In this document: piece after piece, positions 20,708 through 31,042 of the stretch
Layout of the letters: each line of letters begins with the position of its first letter
How positions within the stretch are numbered: position 1 is the stretch's first letter
Assembly (NCBI GenBank): GCA_025934695.1
Contig: JAICWS010000001.1
Span: 773,301 to 837,300, forward strand
DNA: 64,000 bases
Direction: 5' to 3'
From: Alphaproteobacteria bacterium
GTDB taxonomy: Bacteria > Pseudomonadota > Alphaproteobacteria > Micavibrionales > UBA2020
The notes under the pieces: generated by a model
Databases searched by the model: none
Told to the model about the DNA's origin: nothing
What the model saw: only the letters and a program-made list of their open reading frames with translations
Program-made: the position numbers and the translations under genes

Positions 20708-20782
20708 ATTCTTTCGCAAAGCGAAAGTCACCAGAGCCCCTCTCCCTCTGGGAGAGGGGCCGTATCGTCGCGCTTCGCGCGG
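20708..20782. repeat. Palindromic repeat, family B, single hairpins
   Basis: CTTTCGCAAAGCGAAAG, then GCCCCTCTCCCTCTGGGAGAGGGGC (shown here as a family B core), then a small CGCGCTTCGCGCG hairpin. It has the position of a terminator between two convergent genes but lacks T runs. Confidence 0.6.
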
Positions 20783-20793
20783 AATTACTGGAT

Positions 20794-20982
20794 TTAATAA
20801 TCCGCCCGTATCGTCGTCGAGCCGTCGGGATTCTTGACGACGATAGTTTGCGCGGGCTTCTGGCCGGAGACCTTGCCGTGGTCGTTCATGGTGGCGGGGG
20901 TGACGACGGTGGCTTCGACCGTGCCGCGTGTCCCCATTTGAGTTGAATGTGCGAAGAGCAAAAGCGCGAGCATGACATGCAT
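20794..20982 (-). CDS. Small hypothetical exported protein
   Basis: 62 aa if started at the ATG at 20982. A short hydrophobic N-terminus (MLALLLFAHS) could be a signal peptide, followed by a small polar region ending PDGSTTIRADY. The open frame continues upstream to 21078 without obvious coding character. No family is recognised and there is no strong ribosome binding site, so it may not be a gene. It lies convergent to the DUF3574 gene and divergent from the aminopeptidase gene. Confidence 0.35.
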   Translation of the reverse strand: MHVMLALLLFAHSTQMGTRGTVEATVVTPATMNDHGKVSGQKPAQTIVVKNPDGSTTIRADY

Positions 20983-21171
20983 GGGAAATGACCGCGTGAT
21001 AACAAAGCGCCATTGTCCGAATGGCGGCGGCTCTTCCCTTCCCGCTTCAATCAACGGGCGCACGCGGCTTTGGTGCAATTTTATGGGAAGAAGCTGCGCC
21101 CTTGTCGCGGGTTGAGCGGTGATTTACCTTTTAAATCCAAGTCCCAAGCCTTCACCCCAGCGAGAGACCTC

Positions 21172-22560
21172 ATGAACTTCCTCGATAAACGGCCTGCCAA
21201 ATGCGTCCCCATCACCCCCGTCAATGCCGACAGCCTGAAGGATTGGCTGAAAAAACAGGACAAGGAGACGCAGAACTGGGTCGCCGCATCCGACTACAAG
21301 GGATCGGACGGAACGGTGCTGTTCATCCCCGGCGCCAAGGGCCGCATCAGCCGCGTGCTGTTTGGCGCGGGGAAAGACGACAGCCTCTATACCTATGCCG
21401 ACCTGCCGGGCCGGCTGCCCAAGTCGGAGGATGGATATTATCTCGACGGGAAGATGAACGCCGGTCGCGCGACGCAGGCCGCGCTGGGCTGGGCGTTGGG
21501 CTCCTACCATTTCGGCACTTATAAATCGGGCAAGAAGAAGGAATTTGCGGCCCTCGCCTGGCCGGAAAAAGCCGACCGCGAATATGTCACACAGGCCGCC
21601 ACCGCCGTGTTCCTCGTGCGCGATCTCGTCAACACGCCGGCCAACGACCTCGGGCCGGAGGAAATCGCCGATGCCGCCGCAAAAGTTGCGAAAGCTTCCG
21701 CGCGCGCCAGCATCTCGGTCATCGTCGGCAAGGATTTGCTCAAGAAAAATTACCCGGCGGTCTATGAAGTCGGCAAGGGCAGCCCGCGCGAGCCGCGCCT
21801 CATCGACATCCGCTGGGGCAAGGACAAGAACCCGCTGATCACTCTCGTCGGCAAGGGCGTCGCGTTCGATACCGGCGGCCTCGACATCAAGCCGGAAAGC
21901 GCGATGCTGCTGATGAAGAAAGACATGGGCGGCGCCGCGCACGTGCTGGGCCTCGCGCAGATGATCATGGCGGCGAATTTGCCGGTGCGCCTGCGCGTCC
22001 TCATTCCCGCGGTTGAAAATTCGGTCGACGGTTTCTCTTTCCGCCCCGGCGACGTCATCAAGACGCGCAAAGGAATCTCGGTCGAGATCGGCAATACCGA
22101 CGCCGAAGGCCGCCTTATCCTCTGCGACGCGCTGGCCGAAGCCTGCACCGAAAAGCCGGAGCTGGTCGTCGATTTCGCAACACTGACGGGCGCCGCACGC
22201 GTGGCACTCGGCCCCGACCTTCCAGCCATGTTCTCGAACGACAAGCAGATCGCGCGCGAACTGCTCGAGGCCGCCGATACGGCGCAGGATCCCTTGTGGC
22301 AGCTGCCGCTCTGGCAGCCTTACAAGGAATGGCTGAACAGCAAGATCGCCGACACCAACAACATCGGCGGCAGCTTCGCGGGCGCCATCACGGCCGCGCT
22401 CTATCTCGAAAAATTCGTCGACAAGGAAACGCCCTGGGTGCATATCGACACCTTCGCCTGGAACAATGGCAACAAGCCGGGCAAGCCCGAAGGCGGCGAA
22501 GCGCTCGGCCTGCGCGCGGTCTATGAGTTGATCCGGAGCAAGTACGGAAAGAAACGCTAA
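21172..22560 (+). CDS. M17 leucyl aminopeptidase family protein
   Basis: 462 aa. Metal and catalytic motifs of family M17 are present: VGKGVAFDTGGLDIKP (K228, D233), MKKDMGGAA (K249/K250, D251), and the signature NTDAEGRLILCDAL. The usual FDSGG is FDTGG here. It releases N-terminal residues from peptides in the cytoplasm, usually as a hexamer. The N-terminal domain is shorter and different from E. coli PepA, as in many alphaproteobacterial paralogues, so pepA is not used as the name. It is followed by an NlpC/P60 gene, a pairing I know from other alphaproteobacteria and which suggests joint peptide or murein-peptide turnover. Confidence 0.9.
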   Translation: MNFLDKRPAKCVPITPVNADSLKDWLKKQDKETQNWVAASDYKGSDGTVLFIPGAKGRISRVLFGAGKDDSLYTYADLPGRLPKSEDGYYLDGKMNAGRATQAALGWALGSYHFGTYKSGKKKEFAALAWPEKADREYVTQAATAVFLVRDLVNTPANDLGPEEIADAAAKVAKASARASISVIVGKDLLKKNYPAVYEVGKGSPREPRLIDIRWGKDKNPLITLVGKGVAFDTGGLDIKPESAMLLMKKDMGGAAHVLGLAQMIMAANLPVRLRVLIPAVENSVDGFSFRPGDVIKTRKGISVEIGNTDAEGRLILCDALAEACTEKPELVVDFATLTGAARVALGPDLPAMFSNDKQIARELLEAADTAQDPLWQLPLWQPYKEWLNSKIADTNNIGGSFAGAITAALYLEKFVDKETPWVHIDTFAWNNGNKPGKPEGGEALGLRAVYELIRSKYGKKR

Positions 22561-22565
22561 ACGTT

Positions 22566-22682
22566 CCCTCTCCCGCGCCTATCGCGGGAGAGGGCTAGGG
22601 AGAGGGATTGTCCCGGCCTCGATGTTGAGTGCAGTACAATCCCTCTCCCCGACCCTCTCCCAACATGCGTTGGGAGAGGGAG
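22566..22682. repeat. Palindromic repeat, family B, composite
   Basis: The left hairpin CCCTCTCCCGCG...CGCGGGAGAGGG and right hairpin CCCTCTCCCAAC...GTTGGGAGAGGG surround AGGGAGAGGGATTGTCC and its mirror ACAATCCCTCTCCCC. This copy is close kin of the one inside prmC (33155-33269). Confidence 0.85.
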
Positions 22683-22701
22683 ACCCCAAGAAAGACTGAA
22701 C

Positions 22702-23490
22702 ATGGCGGACACGGAAAAGACATCTGCAAAACCGGAAGGCGCCGAAAGCGCGGCGCAGGGCCATCGCGTGGTCGTGCCCTTCGCCGACGTGCATGAAATG
22801 CCCGACCACAATGCGCCGCGCGGCAAGATGGAATCGCAGCTCGTTTTCGGCGAGACCTTCAAAGTCGAATTTGAAGCAAGCGGCTGGTGCCGCGGTTATT
22901 GCGTGCATGACGGATACCCGGGCTGGGTGCATAAGTCGCACCTGGCGCCCGCGCCGCTCGCCGCCACGCACATCATCACCGCTGCGAGAACCCACGCCTA
23001 TGCGGGGCCGACGATCAAAACGCCGCTCACGCAGACGTTAAGCTTCGGCAGCAAGGTGCGCGTCGTCGCCGAGGGTGAAAAATTCGCCCAGCTCGAAGAC
23101 GGCAGCTGGATCTACGCGAAGCACCTGTCGCCCCGCAACAGCCGCGACGCCGACTATGTCGCGACGGCGATGAAATTTCTCGAAACGCCCTATTATTGGG
23201 GCGGACGCAGCGGCTTCGGCATCGATTGCTCGGGCCTCGTGCAGGTCGCGTTGGGGCGCACGGGCATCAAGACCGACCGCGACACCGAGCTCCAGGCCGG
23301 CACCATCGGCAAGACCGCCGAAACGCACCCCGAGGCGGGCGATATCGTTTTCTTTCCCGGCCATGTGGGAATCATGATCGACGAGAAAAATATCATTCAC
23401 GCCAATGCCTTTCACATGAAGGTCTCAATCGAGCCGCTCGACCTCGTCGAGGAACGCAGCAAAGGCGTCACGGCGGTCAGGCGCCTGTAA
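22702..23490 (+). CDS. SH3/NlpC-P60 domain peptidase
   Basis: 262 aa. Two SH3-like stretches (about residues 22-82 and 90-143) precede an NlpC/P60 domain with the catalytic triad visible as C176 (FGIDCSGLVQ), H221 (GHVGIMID) and H233 (IIHANAF). Enzymes of this type cut D-Glu-diaminopimelate bonds in murein peptides. No signal peptide is seen; the N-terminus is polar, so it may act on imported peptides in the cytoplasm, which fits its place behind an aminopeptidase gene. A family B repeat separates the two genes but transcription probably continues through it. Confidence 0.9.
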   Translation: MADTEKTSAKPEGAESAAQGHRVVVPFADVHEMPDHNAPRGKMESQLVFGETFKVEFEASGWCRGYCVHDGYPGWVHKSHLAPAPLAATHIITAARTHAYAGPTIKTPLTQTLSFGSKVRVVAEGEKFAQLEDGSWIYAKHLSPRNSRDADYVATAMKFLETPYYWGGRSGFGIDCSGLVQVALGRTGIKTDRDTELQAGTIGKTAETHPEAGDIVFFPGHVGIMIDEKNIIHANAFHMKVSIEPLDLVEERSKGVTAVRRL

Positions 23491-23539
23491 GACCCTTTTT
23501 TTGTTGAGAAAAATACCCTCCATCTGCGCCAAAATCAGC

Positions 23540-23568
23540 TTGAAAATCATTATGTAAAATAGTATACT
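23540..23568 (+). promoter_or_regulatory. Strong candidate promoter of the repeat-protein gene
   Basis: TTGAAA (23540-23545), 17 bp spacer, TATACT (23563-23568), then an AGGAGA ribosome binding site and ATG at 23588. The expected transcript would have only about a dozen bases before the start codon. Confidence 0.6.
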
Positions 23569-23587
23569 CCATTCCTGAGGAGAGCAA

Positions 23588-24934
23588 ATGTTAACATCCG
23601 GGAAAAAGACGCCGCCCGCCGATTATCGCGTTGAGGCTGCCCGACGCAAATGGGCGGACTTCCTTGAGTACGTGAGCGACGATGTAAAAGGCGTAGAAAT
23701 TTGGCAAAAATGGGTGCGTGAGATGCTCACCGCCGCGACTGCCGACGCGGCCATCCTCGACCCGACTGGACAAAAAACTGCCGCCGAGATGGAAGCCGAA
23801 ATCGATGCCGCAACGAAAGCCGCCTATCTGCGCTCGGCGCGGAAGATCTGGAGCGGATACCCTGCCAAAGCATCGGACGAACCGGACTTTATTGCAGAAT
23901 ATTCCTTGAAAAATATCCGCGAATGTCTCACCCGGGCCGGCGCCGCGCTGGAGGATCTGGACCCTGACAACCTGAAAACCGCCGCCGACGTGGAAGCCGC
24001 CTTCGAGGCGGGAAAGAAAAATATCTTCCTGAACTCGGCGAAAAAAATGTTGAAGGCGCTCGAGGAGAACGACACAATCGGATATGAAATGTCGTCCACC
24101 AAATATAAATGCGACAATATCCGGAGATGGGCGGAAGCGTCAGGCAAAGGCATTGAGGCGCTCATCGCATCCAATGATCTGCCGCCGGCGCTAAGAACGG
24201 CTTCAACCGTTGATCTCCGACGCCATGTTGAAGAACGCATGGACAAGGCGCGCCGTCGCACCGCGCTGATCTGCGCCCGGCATAAACTCGCGGAATTTGA
24301 GGGCGAGCACCCGGTGTCCGGAGATCAGGTGGACTGGTTCGTGAACGGTATGTTTGACGAACTCGCCTTCTCCGGTCATGCCCGGCAGGACCTGGACCCG
24401 ACTGGCAACAGCACCGCCGAAGATGTTGACCGGCGGCTGGAAGTGGCGAGCCGGCGCTGCTATCGCCGCACGGTGGAAAGCGAAATCAGGGATTTCATCG
24501 ACAGACCGGCGAGAGAACCGGGTACGCAGGTCTATTTCATGGACAAGATCAATAAGTTTCTCGCCAACGCCGGCACGGACCTGCGAAGCCTCGGCATGGA
24601 AGGAAAATACGCGCCCGACATCGTCGAGCGGAAATTCGCCGAGCTCGAACCGAGATCGGCGGTGCTTCGCGCCATGCACGCGCTGGAAAGCTTCGAGAAA
24701 TCAGGACTGATGAGCCTTTCGGACTTGCGCGAGACGGGAGCCCGCGTCACCGGCCTCTTCAACACGGCGGCGGTGCAGCTCGCGCAGGAACATGCCGACG
24801 ATCCCGATTTCCGCGGCAAGTTCGACGCGCGCATAAACGCCGCCAACAAACGGGCGCGCGATCATTATTACGCGATGTCGGGAAAAGTCCCGGTACTCAA
24901 GCGCCTCCAACTCAAAAAGTCTCCCGGCGCCTGA
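23588..24934 (+). CDS. Protein made of six degenerate 65-80 residue repeats, unknown family
   Basis: 448 aa, unrecognised. By eye it divides into six tandem units at about residues 16-81, 82-148, 149-227, 228-293, 294-360 and 361-428. Each opens with a short helix (pattern R/N-S-A-x-K-x-L), has a variable middle, then I/M-R-x-x-L-x-x-A-G-x-x-L-x-x-LDP, a T-A-x-D-V-E type helix start, and ends x-A-x-K-x-x-x-L. The clearest shared pieces are LDPTGQKTAAEMEA, LDPDNLKTAADVEA and LDPTGNSTAEDVDR. It is highly charged, all-helical in appearance, with no signal peptide or membrane segment. A good promoter and AGGAGA binding site show it is expressed on its own. Role unknown; it could be a scaffold or binding protein. 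Confidence 0.75.
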   Translation: MLTSGKKTPPADYRVEAARRKWADFLEYVSDDVKGVEIWQKWVREMLTAATADAAILDPTGQKTAAEMEAEIDAATKAAYLRSARKIWSGYPAKASDEPDFIAEYSLKNIRECLTRAGAALEDLDPDNLKTAADVEAAFEAGKKNIFLNSAKKMLKALEENDTIGYEMSSTKYKCDNIRRWAEASGKGIEALIASNDLPPALRTASTVDLRRHVEERMDKARRRTALICARHKLAEFEGEHPVSGDQVDWFVNGMFDELAFSGHARQDLDPTGNSTAEDVDRRLEVASRRCYRRTVESEIRDFIDRPAREPGTQVYFMDKINKFLANAGTDLRSLGMEGKYAPDIVERKFAELEPRSAVLRAMHALESFEKSGLMSLSDLRETGARVTGLFNTAAVQLAQEHADDPDFRGKFDARINAANKRARDHYYAMSGKVPVLKRLQLKKSPGA

Positions 24935-25382
24935 ATCGGCCGGAATCGCAACCGCCATTAAGTTCATCAGCGACAATGCCTTCCGTATAAAATGGGCCTT
25001 CAGCGGCGAAACGAAACAGCAACGCGGCGCGATGTTGCAAACATTCAAAATGAACCTCCGCCCAAAAGCGCGATGCCGATTTTCTTTTGATAAATCAGGC
25101 TTCAAAATTGAGAACGCTATTGCGAAGCGATTTCAACTGCTTATGCTTCATAAAATTTTAAATAAATGCAGTTATACTGAAAAAATGGGGTCAGTATTGA
25201 ACTGCGATTTGCTTGGGAGCGCCGCCCCAAAAATCTGATAACAGCCGGAAAAGGCAAAGACATCGGCAGCCTGTGCATGATGCGCGCGGGCAGCAGAAGC
25301 CCTTTTTCGCAACGGAATTCCCCCACGCCTTTGAACCGGAAGGCGCGGCAGGAGAAGGCTTTGCCGGTTGGAGAAATCGATT
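24935..25382. other. Gene-free region with an AT-rich centre
   Basis: About 450 bases. The part from 25035 to 25200 is AT-rich, unlike its surroundings, and includes TTATACTGAAAAAATGGGGTCAGTATTG at about 25171-25198 (abbreviated: ATGGGGTCAG). The part from 25200 to 25380 is GC-rich again with no convincing ORF; short frames on either strand look accidental. It may be the remains of a mobile or palindromic element. No tRNA or known RNA was recognised. Confidence 0.4.
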
Positions 25383-26534
25383 ATGAAGATCACATTGACG
25401 CCGCGGCAGCTTCAAGAACTGGAGATTATCGTTACGGATTCCGCGAAGCTGACCTTGTCGCACACGCCGCCCGACCGCGCGGGCGCGGAAAGCGCCATCA
25501 ATTACCTCTACCGCCGCGTCGGCCTGAATCCGCCGAAGAAGATCGTCTGGGGCGGCTCGCCTTTTGCCATCGCCATCAGCGACATCTCGCGTGCCATCGG
25601 CATTTCCGACGCCGAGGCCCTGCGCGTCGCGCTCGACCTGCAGAGCCGCGATTTCATGGTGACGCGCGCCGCCTGGAAATCGGCCGAGATCATTTCCGAG
25701 CAGATCGAGGGCGAGGTTTTCGGCCGCTCGGCCTTCACCCCTCTGAAAAGCCTGCGCGGCGCCGCCGCGCTGAAACTGTGGCAGACGATCGACGATTTCT
25801 GGGCCTTGCGCGACCGTTTCCTGCCCGCGGTCGACGGCAAGCGCGAGCTGCTGTTCAAGCGCGCGATCTCACGCCTGAGCTCGCCCGCCATCAGCTGCTA
25901 TCTCGATGACGCGGTCTGCACGCCGTATGAGTCCGGCATGTATTCCTTTTACAGCTACCTCTGCGGGGTCGCGGGCGCGCAGGAACTAAAGGAACTGATG
26001 GACGTTTTCCTGCAGCTTGCAGGGTGCGCGGGCTGGGTCGTGCCCTACGAAAACCTGTGCCTCGTCTCCGACAAGCCGGTGCGCATGGAATGCAACCCGA
26101 CAGGCGAGCTGCACAGCCTGAGCGGTTCGGCGCTCGAATTCCCGGACGGCTTCTCGGTGCATGCGGTCGACGGTATCGTGGTGCCCGACTATGTGGTCAC
26201 GCAGCCGCAGAAGATCACCACGCGCATGATCGACCATGAGCGGAACGCCGCGATGCGCCGCATCCTGATCAAGCGCTACCAAGGGAATTTCTACGACGAT
26301 TGCGGCGCGGCGCTCGCGGCCGAAGACCGGCTGGGGCGCCTCTACCGCAAGCGCCGCCTGTTCGACACGGATTTCACCTTCGTCCGCGTCCTCAACAGCA
26401 CGCGCGAGCCGGACGGCAGCTACAAGGAATATGTGCTGCGCGTCCCGCCCGAGGTGACGACTCCGACGGAAGCCATCGCCTGGACATTCGGCATGACGCC
26501 CGAGGAGTACCTGAAGACCCAGAAGATGACGTAA
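25383..26534 (+). CDS. DUF6745 domain protein
   Basis: 383 aa. It fits the DUF6745 pattern across its length: an N-terminal TPPDRAGAESAINYLYRRVGLNPPKKIVW, then GWVVPYENLCLVSDKP (near residue 225), GELHSLSGSALEFPDGFSVHAVDGIVVPDYV (abbreviated), an IDHERNAAMRRILIKRY stretch, and the C-terminal LRVPPEVTTPTEAIAWTFGM. The family is scattered across distant phyla and its function is unknown. Start ATG at 25383 has GGAGA 8 bases upstream. It is followed after 17 bases by a small gene that commonly accompanies it. The scattered distribution suggests horizontal spread, but base composition here matches the genome. Confidence 0.8.
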   Translation: MKITLTPRQLQELEIIVTDSAKLTLSHTPPDRAGAESAINYLYRRVGLNPPKKIVWGGSPFAIAISDISRAIGISDAEALRVALDLQSRDFMVTRAAWKSAEIISEQIEGEVFGRSAFTPLKSLRGAAALKLWQTIDDFWALRDRFLPAVDGKRELLFKRAISRLSSPAISCYLDDAVCTPYESGMYSFYSYLCGVAGAQELKELMDVFLQLAGCAGWVVPYENLCLVSDKPVRMECNPTGELHSLSGSALEFPDGFSVHAVDGIVVPDYVVTQPQKITTRMIDHERNAAMRRILIKRYQGNFYDDCGAALAAEDRLGRLYRKRRLFDTDFTFVRVLNSTREPDGSYKEYVLRVPPEVTTPTEAIAWTFGMTPEEYLKTQKMT

Positions 26535-26551
26535 GAGAGGAGGACCAAGGA

Positions 26552-26875
26552 ATGGATACGTTCGAATATGCACGGCAGGGCGATGTGAAGATCGACCGCG
26601 TCGACCGGCTGCCGCCGGGGCTCAGCCTCAAGCCCCGCGAAGCCGGCGTCTGCGTGCTGGCCCACGGCGAGGTGACGGGCCACCGCCACTATGTGAAGGA
26701 AGAGCATGTGCAGCTCTATGCGAATGATGACGCGCTTTTCATGGTGATCCGCGGCAGGCCCGCCACGCTTTACCACGAAGAGCACGACCCCATCACCTTC
26801 GCGCCGGGGATTTACGAGATCCGCCACCAGCGCGAATGGACCGATGACGAAGAGCCCGTGCGGGTCTGCGATTAA
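26552..26875 (+). CDS. Small partner protein of the DUF6745 gene
   Basis: 107 aa. It has a beta-rich look, with the conserved-looking segments ARQGDVKIDRVDRLPPGL, VLAHGEVTGHRHYV and YHEEHDPITFAPGIYEIRHQRE. I recognise the QGDV...GEVTGHxH...HPI...G.Y.I..QRE pattern from small proteins encoded next to DUF6745 genes in other bacteria; no function is known to me. The clustered His and Glu (GHRH, HEEH) could bind a metal. A strong AGAGGAGG site precedes the ATG, and the gene is 17 bases after its partner, so they are one operon. Confidence 0.75.
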   Translation: MDTFEYARQGDVKIDRVDRLPPGLSLKPREAGVCVLAHGEVTGHRHYVKEEHVQLYANDDALFMVIRGRPATLYHEEHDPITFAPGIYEIRHQREWTDDEEPVRVCD

Positions 26876-26889
26876 CCAAGGAGGATGCC

Positions 26890-27012
26890 ATGCACCTGAT
26901 GATCTTCATGGCGATGGCCTGCCTGCTCGGCAAGGCGTTCTGGAACATCGGGATTGGCCAGCCGAAAATATTAAGCCCGGCGCGCTCGTGGCGGCGCCGG
27001 GTCTATTTTTAG
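26890..27012 (+). CDS. Possible 40-residue membrane peptide
   Basis: A 40-codon frame starting with the hydrophobic stretch MHLMIFMAMACLLG and ending in a basic RSWRRRVYF. It has an excellent AAGGAGGA ribosome binding site 6 bases before the ATG and lies 14 bases after the DUF6745 partner gene, so it may be a third operon member. Its last third runs through the stem of the operon's terminator, which is unusual and also means that the C-terminus may be constrained by RNA structure. No homologue is recognised. It may instead be chance. Confidence 0.45.
   Translation: MHLMIFMAMACLLGKAFWNIGIGQPKILSPARSWRRRVYF
26976..27010 (+). terminator. Intrinsic terminator of the DUF6745 operon
   Basis: CCCGGCGC and GCGCCGGG form an 8 bp GC stem with a 10-base loop, followed by TCTATTTTT. 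Confidence 0.75.
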
Positions 27013-27024
27013 TCGTTTTAGTGT

Positions 27025-27159
27025 CTAGTGCTTATGGTGCTTGAAGAACTGCACCTGCCGCTCGCGTTTCTTTACCGATTCAAGCGAGCCCGGCTTGCTG
27101 AGGCGCTTGCCGGTTTTGCGGCTGTAAAGAACATAGCCTTCTTTTGTTTTTCTGATCAT
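27025..27159 (-). CDS. Small basic protein of 44 residues
   Basis: 44 aa, very basic (many Lys and Arg), beginning MIRKTKEGYVLYSRKTGKRL and ending with an RERQVQFFKHHKH tail. AAGGAGA lies about 8 bases before the ATG. The size and charge recall short ribosomal proteins such as bL36, but the zinc-binding Cys/His pattern of bL36 is absent and it does not fit. The YxLYSRKTGKxL...KRExQVxFF pattern seems familiar from short conserved hypothetical proteins of proteobacteria. It is convergent with the DUF6745 operon. It probably binds nucleic acid, but that is inference from charge only. Confidence 0.65.
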   Translation of the reverse strand: MIRKTKEGYVLYSRKTGKRLSKPGSLESVKKRERQVQFFKHHKH

Positions 27160-27204
27160 GGCACATTCTCCTTACACATCCCCAACGCACCAGCAGGCAA
27201 GTCG

Positions 27205-27323
27205 TAACCCCGGCGCAAGCCGGGGTCCACGATCCACTCGGCGTCAATCCCCGCGAAAGCAGGAACCCGTAGTTTGAGTGCGTTTCATCTTGCCCGAGAT
27301 TCCCGCTTTCGCGGGAGTGACGG
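27205..27323. repeat. Palindromic repeat, family A, multiple arms
   Basis: Three arms: AACCCCGGCGCAAGCCGGGGTCC, AATCCCCGCGAAAGCAGGAA and ATTCCCGCTTTCGCGGGAGTGACGG. The middle arm looks like a second insertion or a decayed copy. It lies between the small basic protein gene and the clpB stop. Confidence 0.8.
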
Positions 27324-27330
27324 CTAAGGT

Positions 27331-29946
<2,616 letters not shown>

Positions 29947-30182
29947 TATGGCACTCCCTTTCTTCTAAGGGCCCGCTTGAAGTGCAGCACCCTTATTCAA
30001 CTCTTATACGATTATACCACTCCATTAGATGCCGGATTGGTAAATAATACCTTGATTTTGATCAATTGCCTTATGGAGGAGCATCGGCTAAGTAATTAAA
30101 TTTTCTTATAATTTGCCGAAATTGCCGACCGGAACCGTTTTTAGCTATGGCAAATTTGACGCCGCTGAACAGGACCAAAAAC

Positions 30183-30917
30183 CTATCTCAACTTATATCC
30201 GAACTTCCGGATGTATGACGGGTTTTCTTTAAAGTTCTTTAGCGTCCCGTCGTAGAGCGATTTCAACGCCGGACCTTTTTCGGTGTTGTCGCAGTTCTCG
30301 GGGTCGTCGCCCTTGCAGACTTTCAGGTAATAGTCGGTGATGATCACGGCCTGCTGTTCGATGTTGTAGTCGAGCAGGTCTTTGCCGGGCCGCAGGTGAT
30401 AAGTGTAGAAATCATCCAATCCTTTCTGGCGACGAAATGACTCCTGCGTCATCGCGCAGGTCATGTCCCAAGGGCAGTTTTGAAATTGCCAGACGTGCAC
30501 GTTTTCGTGGATGAACACTTCCTGCGCGAAATCATTGACGCCTCTGGCTGAATAATCGCTCTCCTTCACCTCGCCGTTCGCGATGATGACGTTGCCGCGC
30601 GTGTGGCCGTAGATGACGTTGCCGGTAAAGGGCTCGGTCGGGTTGACGATGGCGTCCATGATTTTCGAGGAATGGATGCGCTCTTTCGAATAGTCGACGG
30701 AGTTTTTGAAGATACTGCGCAGCTCCACCGTTTCGCCCGAAGTCAGCGGGCGGCCCGGCAGGTTGGGCATCAGGCCGAATTCGAGCGCAGGATAAATGCT
30801 GAGCACCAGCGCGGCCGAGCGCAGCACCTTCATCCACCACGGCGCTTTCTTCGAAAACGCGGTTTTCAGCGCCCCTTTGAGGCGCGAAGGCTTTTTGCTG
30901 GCAGTGGGTTCGGTCAT
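30183..30917 (-). CDS. Putative zinc metallopeptidase-like protein (HExxH-type motif)
   Basis: 244 aa. A basic N-terminus and one hydrophobic segment (about residues 31-48, VLRSAALVLSIYPALEFGL) suggest an inner-membrane anchor. The core carries H137-E-N-V-H141 followed by VWQFQ, then DYNIEQQAVIITDYY with E187 about 46 residues later. HExxH plus a downstream Glu is the gluzincin metal-site pattern, and HE-x-VHVWQ with YN-x-EQQA is what I know from a small family loosely annotated as Vgr-related or DUF4157-like proteins. Substrate unknown. Four Cys in the region 148-210 could form disulfides if the domain is periplasmic. Confidence 0.65.
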   Translation of the reverse strand: MTEPTASKKPSRLKGALKTAFSKKAPWWMKVLRSAALVLSIYPALEFGLMPNLPGRPLTSGETVELRSIFKNSVDYSKERIHSSKIMDAIVNPTEPFTGNVIYGHTRGNVIIANGEVKESDYSARGVNDFAQEVFIHENVHVWQFQNCPWDMTCAMTQESFRRQKGLDDFYTYHLRPGKDLLDYNIEQQAVIITDYYLKVCKGDDPENCDNTEKGPALKSLYDGTLKNFKENPSYIRKFGYKLR

Positions 30918-30979
30918 TTTGAGTACCGTCCTTGGGATATGCCAGACTACGAAAGTTTATGTAAATGAGCAAGCGCTGT

Positions 30980-31007
30980 TTGAGCTGCGTGCCGGACGCG
31001 GTATAAG
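30980..31007 (+). promoter_or_regulatory. Candidate promoter of the membrane protein gene at 31043
   Basis: TTGAGC (30980-30985), 16 bp spacer, TATAAG (31002-31007), ending 35 bases before the ATG. Confidence 0.4.
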
Positions 31008-31042
31008 GGGCTTATAAACCTTTTACATCACAGGATTTGCCC

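Noticed and set aside
27025-27159. The 44-residue basic protein as ribosomal protein bL36 (rpmJ)
   Set aside because: The bL36 zinc Cys/His ligands and the KVRxSVK start are absent.
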